A stretch of 48,457 nt of DNA from an uncultured Lachnospiraceae bacterium (GTDB taxonomy: Bacteria; Bacillota; Clostridia; Lachnospirales; Lachnospiraceae). Location: NCBI GenBank assembly GCA_902770965.1, contig CACXUY010000024.1, forward strand, positions 1 through 48,457. The letters are read 5' to 3'. Positions 26,205 through 35,210 of the stretch are shown here, piece after piece. Position numbers and translations under genes: made by a program. Under the pieces are notes generated by a model. The model saw only the letters and a list, made by a program, of their open reading frames with translations, was not told where the DNA came from and ran no database searches. Positions within the stretch are counted from its first letter, which is position 1, and every line of letters begins with the position of its first letter.

Positions 26205-27497
26205 TCATGCTTCCTTCCGAATGACCTCAAAGGCCTGCTCAAGATCCGAGATGATATCCTCGGCGGCTTCAAGTCCGCAGGAGAAACGGATGAGGTCAGG
26301 CCGCACGCCTGCTGCCACCAGCTGCTCATCGGAGAGCTGACGATGAGTGTGGCTCGCAGGATGCAGCACGCAGGTACGGGCATCAGCCACATGGGTTACT
26401 ATCGCCGCGAGCTTCAGGCTGTCCATGAATTTGATGGAGACATCCCTGCCGCCCTTGATGCCGAAGGTCACGACACCGCATGAACCCTTAGGAAGATACT
26501 TCTTGGCAAGCTCATAATATTTGCTGCCTGGAAGCTCAGGATAATCAACCCATGCGGTCTCTGGCTGTGCCTTCAGATACTCCGCCACCTTCAAAGCGTT
26601 CTCGCAGTGCCTGGGCATCCGAAGATGCAGGCTCTCCATGCCATGGTTGAGCAGGAAAGCGTTCATGGGCGACTGCACGGGACCTAAGTCGCGGATCATC
26701 TGCGCCACCAGCTTATTCGTGTATGCCGTCCTCCCGAAACGCTCCGTGTAAATAATACCGTGATAGGATTCATCCGGAGTGGTAAGTCCGGGGAACTTCT
26801 CAGCGTTTGCCTCCCAGTCGAAGTTGCCGGAATCAATGATGGCTCCGCCGATGGTGCAGGCATGCCCCTCCAGGTACTTCGTGGTAGAATGCACTACTAT
26901 ATCCGCTCCCCACTCGATGGGGCGGCAGTTTATCGGGGTGGCAAAGGTATTGTCGATGATGAGCGGCACTCCGTTCCTGTGGGCGAGGCGGGCGAACTTC
27001 TCGATATCAAGGACAACGAGCGAGGGGTTCGAGATGGTCTCGGCAAACACAGCTTTGGTATTCGGACGAAAAGCCTTCTGAAGCTCCTCTTCGGGAAGGT
27101 CGGGATCTACCAGCGTAAAATCTATGCCCATCTTCGGCATGGTCACGGTGAAGAGGTTCGACGTGCCTCCGTAGATGGTGGCGGAGCTTACGACATGGTC
27201 GCCCGCGCCGCAGATATTCAGAATGGAGAGGAAGGAAGCCGTCTGTCCTGAAGCAGTCAAAGTACCGGCGGCTCCGCCCTCAAGCGCCGCGAGCTTCGCG
27301 GCCACCATGTCACAGGTGGGATTCTGTAGACGCGAATAAAAATACCCGCTCTCCTCAAGGTCGAAAAGCTTGCCCATGTATTCACTGGTCCCGTATTTAA
27401 AAGTCGTGCTCTGGATGATCGGCATGACCCTGGACTCGCCGTTCTTGGGTTCATAGCCTGCCTGCACGCACAAGGTATCGATATTCTTAAAATTCAT
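26205..27497 (-). CDS. metY: O-acetylhomoserine sulfhydrylase
   Basis: A 430-residue PLP enzyme of the Cys/Met metabolism family that makes homocysteine from O-acetylhomoserine and sulfide. The PLP lysine is in VHSTTKYLEGH (about residue 205). Other family blocks include QSTTFKYGTSE, GYFYSRLQNPT and SATIYGGTSNLF. Length and opening (IDTLCVQAGYEP) fit MetY rather than cystathionine synthases. The start ATG (27495-27497) follows GGAGGATCC; 45 upstream in-frame codons run into the family A composite and are not coding. It is first in an operon with alaA. No S-box riboswitch was recognised in the upstream region, which the repeat occupies. Confidence 0.93.
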   Translation of the reverse strand: MNFKNIDTLCVQAGYEPKNGESRVMPIIQSTTFKYGTSEYMGKLFDLEESGYFYSRLQNPTCDMVAAKLAALEGGAAGTLTASGQTASFLSILNICGAGDHVVSSATIYGGTSNLFTVTMPKMGIDFTLVDPDLPEEELQKAFRPNTKAVFAETISNPSLVVLDIEKFARLAHRNGVPLIIDNTFATPINCRPIEWGADIVVHSTTKYLEGHACTIGGAIIDSGNFDWEANAEKFPGLTTPDESYHGIIYTERFGRTAYTNKLVAQMIRDLGPVQSPMNAFLLNHGMESLHLRMPRHCENALKVAEYLKAQPETAWVDYPELPGSKYYELAKKYLPKGSCGVVTFGIKGGRDVSIKFMDSLKLAAIVTHVADARTCVLHPASHTHRQLSDEQLVAAGVRPDLIRFSCGLEAAEDIISDLEQAFEVIRKEA

Positions 27498-27530
27498 CTC
27501 GGATCCTCCATAAAGTAGATTGATAATGTG

Positions 27531-27779
27531 GTAACTATTCAGCACCCCAGACTCCGCACGACGAGTGATGCGCCGACAAAACGAAGACTGCAGGGAAAAC
27601 AACTGCCGGTCTCCCCACAATAAGGGATACACTCAGCCCGGATGACGCAAACGCCTCTGACTGGACCGGTCTCCCCACAACGAGGGATACACTCAGCCCG
27701 GATGACGCAAACGCCTCTGACTGGACCGGTCTCTCCACAACGAGGGACACACGGCATCCCGGGAGTGGGCACTGAATAA
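27531..27779. repeat. Family A composite element with an internal 60-bp tandem repeat
   Basis: Both ends carry the same inverted terminal sequence: GTAACTATTCAGCACCCC on the left, and CTTATTCAGTGCCC on the minus strand from the right. Inside is a 60-base unit starting ACCGGTCTCCCCACAA, at about 27606-27665, again at 27666-27725, and a partial third at 27726-27748. Each unit contains the reversed family A core (CCCCACAACGAGGGAT). The units are nearly identical, so the expansion is recent. It occupies the metY leader. The rest of 27780-27986 has no gene; it is AT-rich and must hold the fbp promoter. Confidence 0.75.
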
Positions 27780-27986
27780 GAGTCGCATCTTTTTTATTAT
27801 ATTCCATGCGTTCACAATGTCAACAAGACATGAAAATGCATACGCCTCCACAACAATCCCACAACGAATAAGAGCCGTGGCAGATTACGTGCGGCATCAA
27901 CATATAGCCACATCGATGTATTATAGCATATGGTGGATAATTTCTATAGCAAACCGGCCGGAAAAATGTTACTATGAGATACACAT

Positions 27987-28057
27987 AATGGTAAATATTC
28001 AGTACCCCCGACTCGGAATGCTGCGCATCGCTCGTTGCGGGGCAGCCAAAGGCGCTG
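27987..28057 (+). repeat. Family A element, left end and core
   Basis: AATGGTAAATATTCAGTACCCCC, GGAATGCTGCGCATCGCTCGTTGCGGGGC and AGGCGCTGG are in family order, but the right CTGAATA is lost after GGCGCTG. It lies about 85 bases upstream of the fbp start. Confidence 0.65.
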
Positions 28058-28141
28058 GCTCTTCACAGGGCATGCTATAACGATCTATGTCAATGCCGAG
28101 ATACTAATAGTTCAATAATACGAACCCAGAAGGAGGTCCAT

Positions 28142-30118
28142 ATGACTGTGACCGACAGTGAGACCAGAGATCCCCAGAGACTTCGTTTCCTTGAAGCTCT
28201 CTCCTACCGCTTCCCGTCTATCGCCAAGGCAAGCACGGAGATAATCAACCTCTCCTCCATCCTGCAGCTGCCAAAGGAGACCGAGCATTTCCTTACAGAT
28301 ATCCACGGCGAGTACGAGCAGTTCAACCACATCATGAAAAACGCCTCCGGAGCCGTCAAAGAGAAGATCGACAAGGTCTTCGGCTTCGAGCTTTCGAACG
28401 GGGACAAAAAGGAGCTTGCGACGCTCATCTACTATCCTGAGGAGAAGATCAAGCTCGTCACGGACAGCGGACAGGACATGCACGAGTGGTACCGGATCAT
28501 GCTGCAGAGGCTCATCCGCATGGGCAGGAAGGCCGGCAGCAAATACACCCGCTCGAAGGTGAGACGCGCCATCAACCCTGATTTCGCCTACGTAATCGAA
28601 GAACTAATGTCCGAGGCCGAATCACCCGACAAGAAGAAGTATTACGACGAGATCCTCGAAGCAATAATCAGGACAGGTCAGGCCGAGGAGTGCATAAGCG
28701 CTTTCGCAAATATGATCCAGCGCCTCTGCGTAAACCGCCTCCACATCATCGGCGACGTCTTCGACAGAGGACCCGGACCGGACCTGGTCATGGACACCCT
28801 TATCGAGACAAAGCACGTCGATTTCCAGTGGGGAAACCATGATGTTATCTGGCTGGGCGCCGCCTGCGGCAACCGCTGCTGCATAGCCACCGTGCTAAGG
28901 CTCACCGCCCGCTACGGGAATCTCGACATAATCGAGGACCACTACGGCATCAACCTCATTCCCCTGCTCCGCCTTGCCATGAAATATTACAGCAATACGG
29001 ACTGCAGCGTATTCAAGCTCAAATATGACAAGGAAACCTATGACCTGGCTGCCCTTCCCTTGGACATGATGATGCATAAAGCCATAGCCGTGCTCCAGTT
29101 CAAGCTTGAGGGCACTATCATAAGCCGCCATCCTGAGTACCAAATGGACGACAGGCTTCTTCTCGATAAGATCAATTTTGAGGACAAGACCGTCACAGTC
29201 AACGGGGAGACATATCCCATGCTCGACTGCGATTTCCCCACCATCGACCCGAAGGACCCCTACCGCCTCAACGAGGATGAGGCCAACGTCATCGAGAAGC
29301 TCCGCGCCGAGTTCATAGACTGCCACAAGCTCCAGAAGCATGCACGCTTCCTCATCAACAAGGGCAGCCTGTACCTGATATACAACTCCACTCTGATGTA
29401 CCACGGCTCAATACCCATGAACGACGACGGAAGCTTCCGCGAGGTCCAGGTGGGAAGCAAATTCTATAAGGGACGCGCCCTGCTTGACAAGCTTGACGGC
29501 TGCGTGAGGAAGGCTTATTATCTGGAGCCCGGACCCGAGAGGGACAAGGCGGCCGACACCATGTGGTTTTTGTGGACTAACGAAGCCTCCCCGCTCTTTG
29601 GCAAGAAAAAGATGGCCACCTTCGAGCGCTATTTCATCGCCGACAAGAAGACCCACGAGGAACCCAAAACGCCTTATTACAAGCTCTACGACAACGAGGA
29701 GATCATAAACAGCATCTTCGAGGAATTCGGGCTTGACCCTGACAGCTCTCAGATCATAAACGGACACGTCCCCGTGAAACAGAAGAAGGGCGAGACTCCC
29801 GTGAAGTGCGGAGGCAAGCTTTTCATCATCGACGGCGGTTTCTCAAGGGCATATCAGTCCACCACCGGCATAGCGGGCTACACGCTGATATCGGATTCCT
29901 ATGGCTTCAGGCTTGTCTACCATGACCCCTTCACGTCGCGCGAGGACGCCATACGCACCGGCAGCGACATAAAGTCGTCCATGTTCATCGAGAAGAAATC
30001 CAATCGCCGCCTCGCTGTGGCGGACACAGACACCGGCGCCAGGATCAGGGCTCAGATCGCGGAGCTTGAGGAGCTGCTTCAGGCCTACAGGGACGGCGAC
30101 ATCCGCGAGCTTGAATAA
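28142..30118 (+). CDS. fbp: Fructose-1,6-bisphosphatase class III
   Basis: A 658-residue gluconeogenic enzyme of the large Firmicute class III, with a metallophosphoesterase core: FLTDIHGEYEQF, GDVFDRGPGPD and WGNHDVIWLGAA give the two-metal site, and the C-terminal part holds NGHVPVK and the DGGFSRAYQ block. Length is normal (about 640-670). The start ATG follows an ideal AAGGAGG six bases upstream. It is read alone and ends at a hairpin terminator shared with the convergent ftsZ. Its presence means growth on substrates that enter below hexose phosphate, such as pectin-derived C3 units or amino acids, is possible. Confidence 0.97.
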   Translation: MTVTDSETRDPQRLRFLEALSYRFPSIAKASTEIINLSSILQLPKETEHFLTDIHGEYEQFNHIMKNASGAVKEKIDKVFGFELSNGDKKELATLIYYPEEKIKLVTDSGQDMHEWYRIMLQRLIRMGRKAGSKYTRSKVRRAINPDFAYVIEELMSEAESPDKKKYYDEILEAIIRTGQAEECISAFANMIQRLCVNRLHIIGDVFDRGPGPDLVMDTLIETKHVDFQWGNHDVIWLGAACGNRCCIATVLRLTARYGNLDIIEDHYGINLIPLLRLAMKYYSNTDCSVFKLKYDKETYDLAALPLDMMMHKAIAVLQFKLEGTIISRHPEYQMDDRLLLDKINFEDKTVTVNGETYPMLDCDFPTIDPKDPYRLNEDEANVIEKLRAEFIDCHKLQKHARFLINKGSLYLIYNSTLMYHGSIPMNDDGSFREVQVGSKFYKGRALLDKLDGCVRKAYYLEPGPERDKAADTMWFLWTNEASPLFGKKKMATFERYFIADKKTHEEPKTPYYKLYDNEEIINSIFEEFGLDPDSSQIINGHVPVKQKKGETPVKCGGKLFIIDGGFSRAYQSTTGIAGYTLISDSYGFRLVYHDPFTSREDAIRTGSDIKSSMFIEKKSNRRLAVADTDTGARIRAQIAELEELLQAYRDGDIRELE

Positions 30119-30129
30119 ATCCCGAAAAA

Positions 30130-30169
30130 ACAAAAACGGCAGGGATACGAACTCCCTGCTGTTTTTGTG
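30130..30169. terminator. Bidirectional terminator between fbp and ftsZ
   Basis: ACAAAAACGGCAGGGA pairs with TCCCTGCTGTTTTTGT with one mismatch, giving A-rich and T-rich flanks on the two sides. It works for fbp on the plus strand and could serve ftsZ on the minus strand, 80 bases from its stop. Confidence 0.85.
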
Positions 30170-30248
30170 TGTGCTGAAAATGGATAAGTGAAGGAAACGG
30201 ACGCATGTCCAACCCCAGGCAATATGATCATCGCGCAATAGAACGCGA

Positions 30249-31397
30249 TCAGCGCTTAAGGAAATCAGGAATGTTGATGGACTTGTTCTGCACCGTAGGG
30301 CTGGGGGTGCGAACCTGACGCTTATTCGGGAATGACGAATGCACAGGAGCTGCCTGCTCGGATGCGGTCATACGAGGAGCTTCCATCCTGGGAGCAGCAG
30401 GTCTTACCATGGGGTCAGGCCTGTATTCCTCTTCTTCCGCTCTCTCCTCGGAGGCAAGTCCGGTTGCGATAACGGTGATAGCCGCCTCATCCTGCGCGGA
30501 CTGGTCATACATGGCGCCGAAGATGATGTTCGAGCCTTCACCTGCCAGCTCCTGCACGAAGGTCGCGGCTTCATTCGCTTCAAGCAGTCCGATGTCACCG
30601 GAAATATTGATAATGACATGTGAAGCGCCCTCGATAGTGGTCTCAAGCAGAGGACTGGAGACAGCCTGCTTGACAGCCTCGATAGCCTTGTCATCACCCT
30701 TGGCATGACCGATGCCGATGTGGGCGATGCCCTTGTTGGTCATAACGGTCTTGACATCGGCAAAATCAAGATTGATAAGTCCGGGGACGTTGATCAGGTC
30801 AGTGATACCCTGTACCGCCTGGCGGAGAACCTCATCGGCCTTCTTCAGGGCTTCGGGCATGCTGGTCCTGCGGTCTACGATCTCAAGAAGCTTATCGTTC
30901 GGGATGACGATAAGAGTATCGACATTGTCCTTGAGGGCTTCGATGCCGACAGCGGCGTTCTGCATGCGGACCTTCGCCTCGAAACGGAAGGGCTTGGTGA
31001 CTACGCCAACGGTGAGGATGCCCATGCTCTTGGCAATGCCCGCGATGACAGGGGCCGCGCCGGTACCGGTGCCGCCGCCCATACCGCAGGTAACGAAGAC
31101 CATGTCAGCGCCCTTGAGAACCGAGGTAAGCTCTTCTTCGCTCTCCTCGGCAGCCTTCTTTCCAACCTCGGGCTGCGCGCCGGCTCCAAGGCCCTTGGTG
31201 AGCTTCTCACCTATCTGAATGGCAGTGGGAGCTTTGCACATCTGAAGTGCCTGGCGGTCAGTGTTGACGCCGACGAACTCCACGCCCTCAATATTCTCAT
31301 CAACCATGCGGTTTACGGCATTGTTTCCTGCGCCGCCAACTCCGACTACAATGATCTTCGCGGCGCTCTCAGACTCATTTATCTTTATCTCTAACAA
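30249..31397 (-). CDS. ftsZ: Cell division protein FtsZ, TTG start
   Basis: A 382-residue tubulin-like GTPase that forms the division ring at midcell. [11 protein letters not shown], the tubulin signature [10 protein letters not shown], and the C-terminal tail with the conserved IPDFLKR peptide (binding site for FtsA, SepF and others) are present. The frame extends six codons upstream to an ATG, but AAGGAGG overlaps that stretch and is correctly spaced from TTG (31395-31397), which gives the usual MLEIK opening. I take TTG as the start. It is last in the division cluster, 143 bases after ftsW, and probably has its own promoter there. ftsA, which normally precedes ftsZ, is missing. Confidence 0.96.
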   Translation of the reverse strand: MLEIKINESESAAKIIVVGVGGAGNNAVNRMVDENIEGVEFVGVNTDRQALQMCKAPTAIQIGEKLTKGLGAGAQPEVGKKAAEESEEELTSVLKGADMVFVTCGMGGGTGTGAAPVIAGIAKSMGILTVGVVTKPFRFEAKVRMQNAAVGIEALKDNVDTLIVIPNDKLLEIVDRRTSMPEALKKADEVLRQAVQGITDLINVPGLINLDFADVKTVMTNKGIAHIGIGHAKGDDKAIEAVKQAVSSPLLETTIEGASHVIINISGDIGLLEANEAATFVQELAGEGSNIIFGAMYDQSAQDEAAITVIATGLASEERAEEEEYRPDPMVRPAAPRMEAPRMTASEQAAPVHSSFPNKRQVRTPSPTVQNKSINIPDFLKR

Positions 31398-31539
31398 AAC
31401 GGTATCCTCCTTCATGCCTCCAAAAGGGCAAAATCTGCGTAAACACTATATACTATATTTGATTTCGAGGAAATAATCAAGAGTATAGTTATTGTTTTTT
31501 GAAGTATGGGCAATAAAGTTTACGTAAATATTACATTCG

Positions 31540-32664
31540 CTACTTCAATACCACAGAGTGAGACACACCAAGCGCCAGTCCCATCTCCGCCATGAGCATC
31601 ATCGTAGTCGTTCCTCCGTAGCTCACAAACGGTAAAGACACTCCGGTATTAGGCATGACCCCCAGGACGACAGCTATGTGAAATATCGTCTGCAGGCTGA
31701 CATGGACGATGATCCCGGTCATCAGCAGCAGCCCCTTCAGATCAGGCGCGTTCATCGCTATCACAAGGAGGCGGTAGATCAAGTAGGCGAGCACAAGGAT
31801 GAGGCAGATGCCTCCGAATAGTCCCAGTTCCTCACATACTATCGAAAAGATCATGTCGTTGTGGGCTTCAGGAATATTTCCAAGCTTCTGAAGGCTGTTC
31901 CCCAGGCCTTTGCCGGTAAGGCCTCCTGAGCCTATAGCGTACAGCCCCTGCAGGGTCTGATACCCCCCGCCTTGAGAGTAGGCTTCAAAGTCCTGCCACA
32001 CCTTGATGCGTTGGATAAAATATACGTCCAGATCTCCGACAGGCGTAAACTTGACGAGCAGTACGACCATAACAACCAAGCCCACCGCACCCAATAGCAT
32101 CATGGCGTAGCGTAACCTCTTCCTGCTCGCGACGAAACAGATCGAGAAGGTTATTCCGGCGATGACAAAGCCTGTGCTCAGGTTGCTTACGGCTACCAGC
32201 CCACTCGGGATAAGCGCCAGCCCCAGCGCGGCCAGAGTCATCATGTTCTCATCAAGCTCCCTCACATGCTTCGCGCAAAAATACGCCATGAAGACGATCA
32301 CTGCCACCTTGACCACCTCTGAGGGCTGGAAAAGGTTGTGATTGCCTACCCTGAACCACCTGACCTTACCGTTCACCTCCCTGCCAAACGGCGTGAAGTA
32401 AATTAGGAGCATGAGCACTATCGACAGAACATAGGCGGGTATGGCAAGCTTCATCCAGATATGATAATCCACCAAAGAGACCAGCAGCATGAGCGCCGCG
32501 CCTCCCGCAGTCCAGACAAGCTGTCTCAGGAAATAATGCGTCCCCCCATTTCTCGTCATGGCATAGCTCGAGCTGAATATCATGACCATGCCGAATGCTG
32601 ACAACAGGATGACGATAAAGAAGAGACTATAGTCATACCACCGCTTACCGCGATATTTTCTCAC
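31540..32664 (-). CDS. ftsW: FtsW-type SEDS peptidoglycan glycosyltransferase
   Basis: A 374-residue polytopic membrane protein with about ten membrane segments. SEDS family motifs are present: RWFRVGNHNLFQPSEVVKVA carries the family's Pro-Ser-Glu motif, and GVSLPFVSYGGTTT is the C-terminal signature. With a class B PBP partner it polymerises lipid II at the septum. Its place between murD and ftsZ fits FtsW; clostridial SpoVE is a close relative in the same position and cannot be excluded. It starts with GTG overlapping the murD TGA by four bases (GTGA), so it is translationally coupled. Confidence 0.92.
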   Translation of the reverse strand: MRKYRGKRWYDYSLFFIVILLSAFGMVMIFSSSYAMTRNGGTHYFLRQLVWTAGGAALMLLVSLVDYHIWMKLAIPAYVLSIVLMLLIYFTPFGREVNGKVRWFRVGNHNLFQPSEVVKVAVIVFMAYFCAKHVRELDENMMTLAALGLALIPSGLVAVSNLSTGFVIAGITFSICFVASRKRLRYAMMLLGAVGLVVMVVLLVKFTPVGDLDVYFIQRIKVWQDFEAYSQGGGYQTLQGLYAIGSGGLTGKGLGNSLQKLGNIPEAHNDMIFSIVCEELGLFGGICLILVLAYLIYRLLVIAMNAPDLKGLLLMTGIIVHVSLQTIFHIAVVLGVMPNTGVSLPFVSYGGTTTMMLMAEMGLALGVSHSVVLK

Positions 32665-34022
32665 AGTTCATTCACCAGCTCTTTGAAGCGTCTGCCCCTG
32701 ACCTCATAGTTGGGGAACATCCCCCAGCTCGCGCAGGCGGGTGAGAGGAGGACTGCGTCGCCCGGACGGGCGGATTCGATACATACACGGACCGCGTCGT
32801 CAAAGCTGTCCGCGTACTCTATCTGGCTGATACCTATCCTCTGCGCAGCCTCTCCTATCTTCTTCGCCGTGGCTCCTACGAGCACGAGCTTCCTCGTCTT
32901 CGGAAGGCAGGCCATGAGCCACTCATCGTAATCAGAGCCCTTGTCGTAACCGCCCGCGATGAGGATGGTCGGACGCTTCATCGCTTTTATAGCCTGAATG
33001 CTCGCGTCAGGGTTCGTGCCCTTTGAGTCGTTGTAGTATACGACACCGTTCTTCTCCCTGACGTACTCGATCCTGTGCTCGACAGCCGTAAATGCCAGCA
33101 CGGACCTGCGGATGCTCTCCATCGGAACTCCCAGGCTGTCTCCGAGGAGAACAGCGGCGCAGACATTCTCGTAATTGTGTTTTCCTATGATCTTGAGACT
33201 GTGCGTGCTGCACACCATCTCATCTATGCCGTTCTTTCTGAGATAAATATTCCCGCCTGACACAAAAGCGCCTTCCGGCAGCTCGTGCTCGCTGGAGAAG
33301 AAACGCACCGTAGCGGGACAGGCCTTGGCGAATTCCCTGAGCCTTGGATCCTCGTGGTTCAGGACGCAGATGTCGTCCTTGTCCATGTTCATGGCGATGG
33401 CTTCCTTCGCGCGGACGTAATTGTCCATCGTCTTGTGACGGTTCAGGTGGTCGGGCGTGATGTTGAGTATGGCCGCCGCCGTGGGCCTGAACTTCTTGAT
33501 AGTCTCAAGCTGGAAGGAACTCACCTCTGCGACCGTGACACTGTTCTCATTCGTATTCAGCACCTGGCTGGTAAAAGCCGTGCCAATATTGCCTACCGCA
33601 AAGACTGATTCCTGATTGTCCGCGAATATGTGTGAGGTGAGAGTTGTAGTGGTAGTCTTGCCGTTTGTGCCGGTTATGGCCACAAGGCGGCCCTTCATGA
33701 AACGCCAGGCAAGCTCTATCTCACTCCATATCTCAAGGCCCGCCTCACGTATCCTGACCGCGGCAAATGAATCCAGAGGAATGCCGGGGCTGATGACGCA
33801 GATATCAACGCTTTCCAGCGTCTCATCGGTTATCTCGCCTAATGAAAAGCTGAGCTTCCCGGGGCCTCCAAGCTCCTTCGTCAAAGCTTCGGTATCGAGG
33901 TTCATGTTGTTGTCATAAAGAACCACATCCTTACCAAGCTGAAGAAGAAGCTTACATGCATTCCTGCCGCTCACCCCTGCGCCGGCCACTAAATATCTGT
34001 TGTAATCATTTTCCTTTTTCAT
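32661..34022 (-). CDS. murD: UDP-N-acetylmuramoyl-L-alanine--D-glutamate ligase
   Basis: A 453-residue Mur ligase that adds D-glutamate to UDP-MurNAc-L-Ala, in the cytoplasm. The ATP loop TGTNGKTTTT (about 120), ITPDHLNRH and YNDSKGTNPDA are all present, in the usual three-domain order. The start ATG (34020-34022) follows AGGGGG; the longer frame upstream overlaps mraY and is not used. It is read 14 bases after mraY and overlaps ftsW by four bases. Confidence 0.96.
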   Translation of the reverse strand: MKKENDYNRYLVAGAGVSGRNACKLLLQLGKDVVLYDNNMNLDTEALTKELGGPGKLSFSLGEITDETLESVDICVISPGIPLDSFAAVRIREAGLEIWSEIELAWRFMKGRLVAITGTNGKTTTTTLTSHIFADNQESVFAVGNIGTAFTSQVLNTNENSVTVAEVSSFQLETIKKFRPTAAAILNITPDHLNRHKTMDNYVRAKEAIAMNMDKDDICVLNHEDPRLREFAKACPATVRFFSSEHELPEGAFVSGGNIYLRKNGIDEMVCSTHSLKIIGKHNYENVCAAVLLGDSLGVPMESIRRSVLAFTAVEHRIEYVREKNGVVYYNDSKGTNPDASIQAIKAMKRPTILIAGGYDKGSDYDEWLMACLPKTRKLVLVGATAKKIGEAAQRIGISQIEYADSFDDAVRVCIESARPGDAVLLSPACASWGMFPNYEVRGRRFKELVNEL

Positions 34023-34036
34023 ATATCCCCCTTTTG

Positions 34037-34990
34037 TCAGATTCCCAGCCATCCGACAAGGCACAGAATAACAGTTACGCACATGAATACCGCGACCACT
34101 CTTCCCTCTGACCATCCGCCCAGCTCAAAATGATGATGGATGGGAGCCATACGGAAGAAACGCTTGCCATGTGTCTTCTTAAAATACGCTACCTGTATCA
34201 TGACCGATATGACCTCGATCAGGTATATAAATCCGACTATTATTATCATAAACGGCTGCCCAAGCATGAGAGCGGAGCCCGCCACGAAGCCTCCGAGAGC
34301 CAGGGATCCTGTGTCGCCCATGAAAACCTTGGCAGGATGTGCGTTAAACACGAGAAAGCCCATCATGGCTCCCATGACAGCCGCCGCCACGGGCTCTATC
34401 CCCGTTCCATAGACCGCCGAGGCCACCGTAAAAAAGGCCGCGACAGGAAGGGTGACTGAGGCGCACAGGCCGTCGACGCCGTCCGTAAAGTTCGTACCGT
34501 TGTCGGTGCCCAAGACGACGAGGAAAAGCAACGGCACATACAGCCAGCCCATATTCCACTCTATGCTTGTAAACGGTATCTTCACAAGCGTGCGCGTGGG
34601 AGACATGGCTACCATGTAGACACAAAACAGCGCTGTGACCACAAGCTGGATCGCGAATTTCTGTTTTACTGTCAGTCCCTCAGAGCGGTGCTTGGCTATC
34701 TTGAGATAATCATCCAGAAAACCCGTCAGCCCGAAACCCATGGTCAGAAACAGGACAGGAAGCACCCGTGGATAGCGCGGGGCAAATATCAAGCCTGTCA
34801 CAAGTATGGCGAGGTCGAAGACTATGCCGCCCATCGTAGGCGTCCCCTGCTTCTTCAGGTGCGACTGTGGTCCGTCGTCCCTTACCTCCTGACCGAACTT
34901 GAAGCGATGGAGCATCGGTATGGCCGCCTTCTCTCCGAACACGGTGAGAGCGAAAGCGATAATCACTGCAAAGACTGACGAAATATTCAT
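34037..34990 (-). CDS. mraY: Phospho-N-acetylmuramoyl-pentapeptide transferase
   Basis: A 317-residue membrane enzyme with about ten membrane segments that transfers phospho-MurNAc-pentapeptide to undecaprenyl phosphate, forming lipid I. GFLDDYLKIAKH, NGTNFTDGVDGL and HHHFELGGW carry the catalytic aspartates and the histidine cluster. The start ATG (34988-34990) follows GAGGAGAAAGG; 45 earlier codons of open frame have no ribosome site and a family C element lies further upstream. murF, which often precedes mraY, is absent. Confidence 0.96.
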   Translation of the reverse strand: MNISSVFAVIIAFALTVFGEKAAIPMLHRFKFGQEVRDDGPQSHLKKQGTPTMGGIVFDLAILVTGLIFAPRYPRVLPVLFLTMGFGLTGFLDDYLKIAKHRSEGLTVKQKFAIQLVVTALFCVYMVAMSPTRTLVKIPFTSIEWNMGWLYVPLLFLVVLGTDNGTNFTDGVDGLCASVTLPVAAFFTVASAVYGTGIEPVAAAVMGAMMGFLVFNAHPAKVFMGDTGSLALGGFVAGSALMLGQPFMIIIVGFIYLIEVISVMIQVAYFKKTHGKRFFRMAPIHHHFELGGWSEGRVVAVFMCVTVILCLVGWLGI

Positions 34991-35128
34991 GGCCTTTCTC
35001 CTCATATTTGTCTGAAGCGGTATAAGCCTGCCGTCTGCGTCAGGCTGCGGAGGCCTTACTTCGGCGACAGCCGGCATCCTCCTCTGCGCGAACCCTTGCT
35101 CATACCGGTTGTCCTTCGGTGACATCGC

Positions 35129-35181
35129 TCATCCGAAAGCAAGCTTTCGTCTGCGGGCGTTCGCCTCAGGGACTTATATAG
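35129..35181 (-). repeat. Family C element, copy 2
   Basis: On the minus strand it reads TATAAGTCCCTGAGGCGAA, then CGAAAGCTTGCTTTCGG. The second part is a perfect 7-bp hairpin with a two-base loop. The same two blocks in the same order occur at 39366-39414. It lies in the PBP-mraY spacer inside the division cluster. Confidence 0.65.
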
Positions 35182-35210
35182 TTCATTATATCATCTTCAT
35201 ATAGCTCTTG

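Noticed and set aside
27606..27748. Possible CRISPR array
   Set aside because: The units abut as a simple tandem repeat with no unique spacers and there are no cas genes.
27535..27807. A 90-codon minus-strand frame with 20-residue repeats
   Set aside because: The repeat comes from the 60-bp tandem in the family A composite (60 is divisible by three); no ribosome site and no domain.
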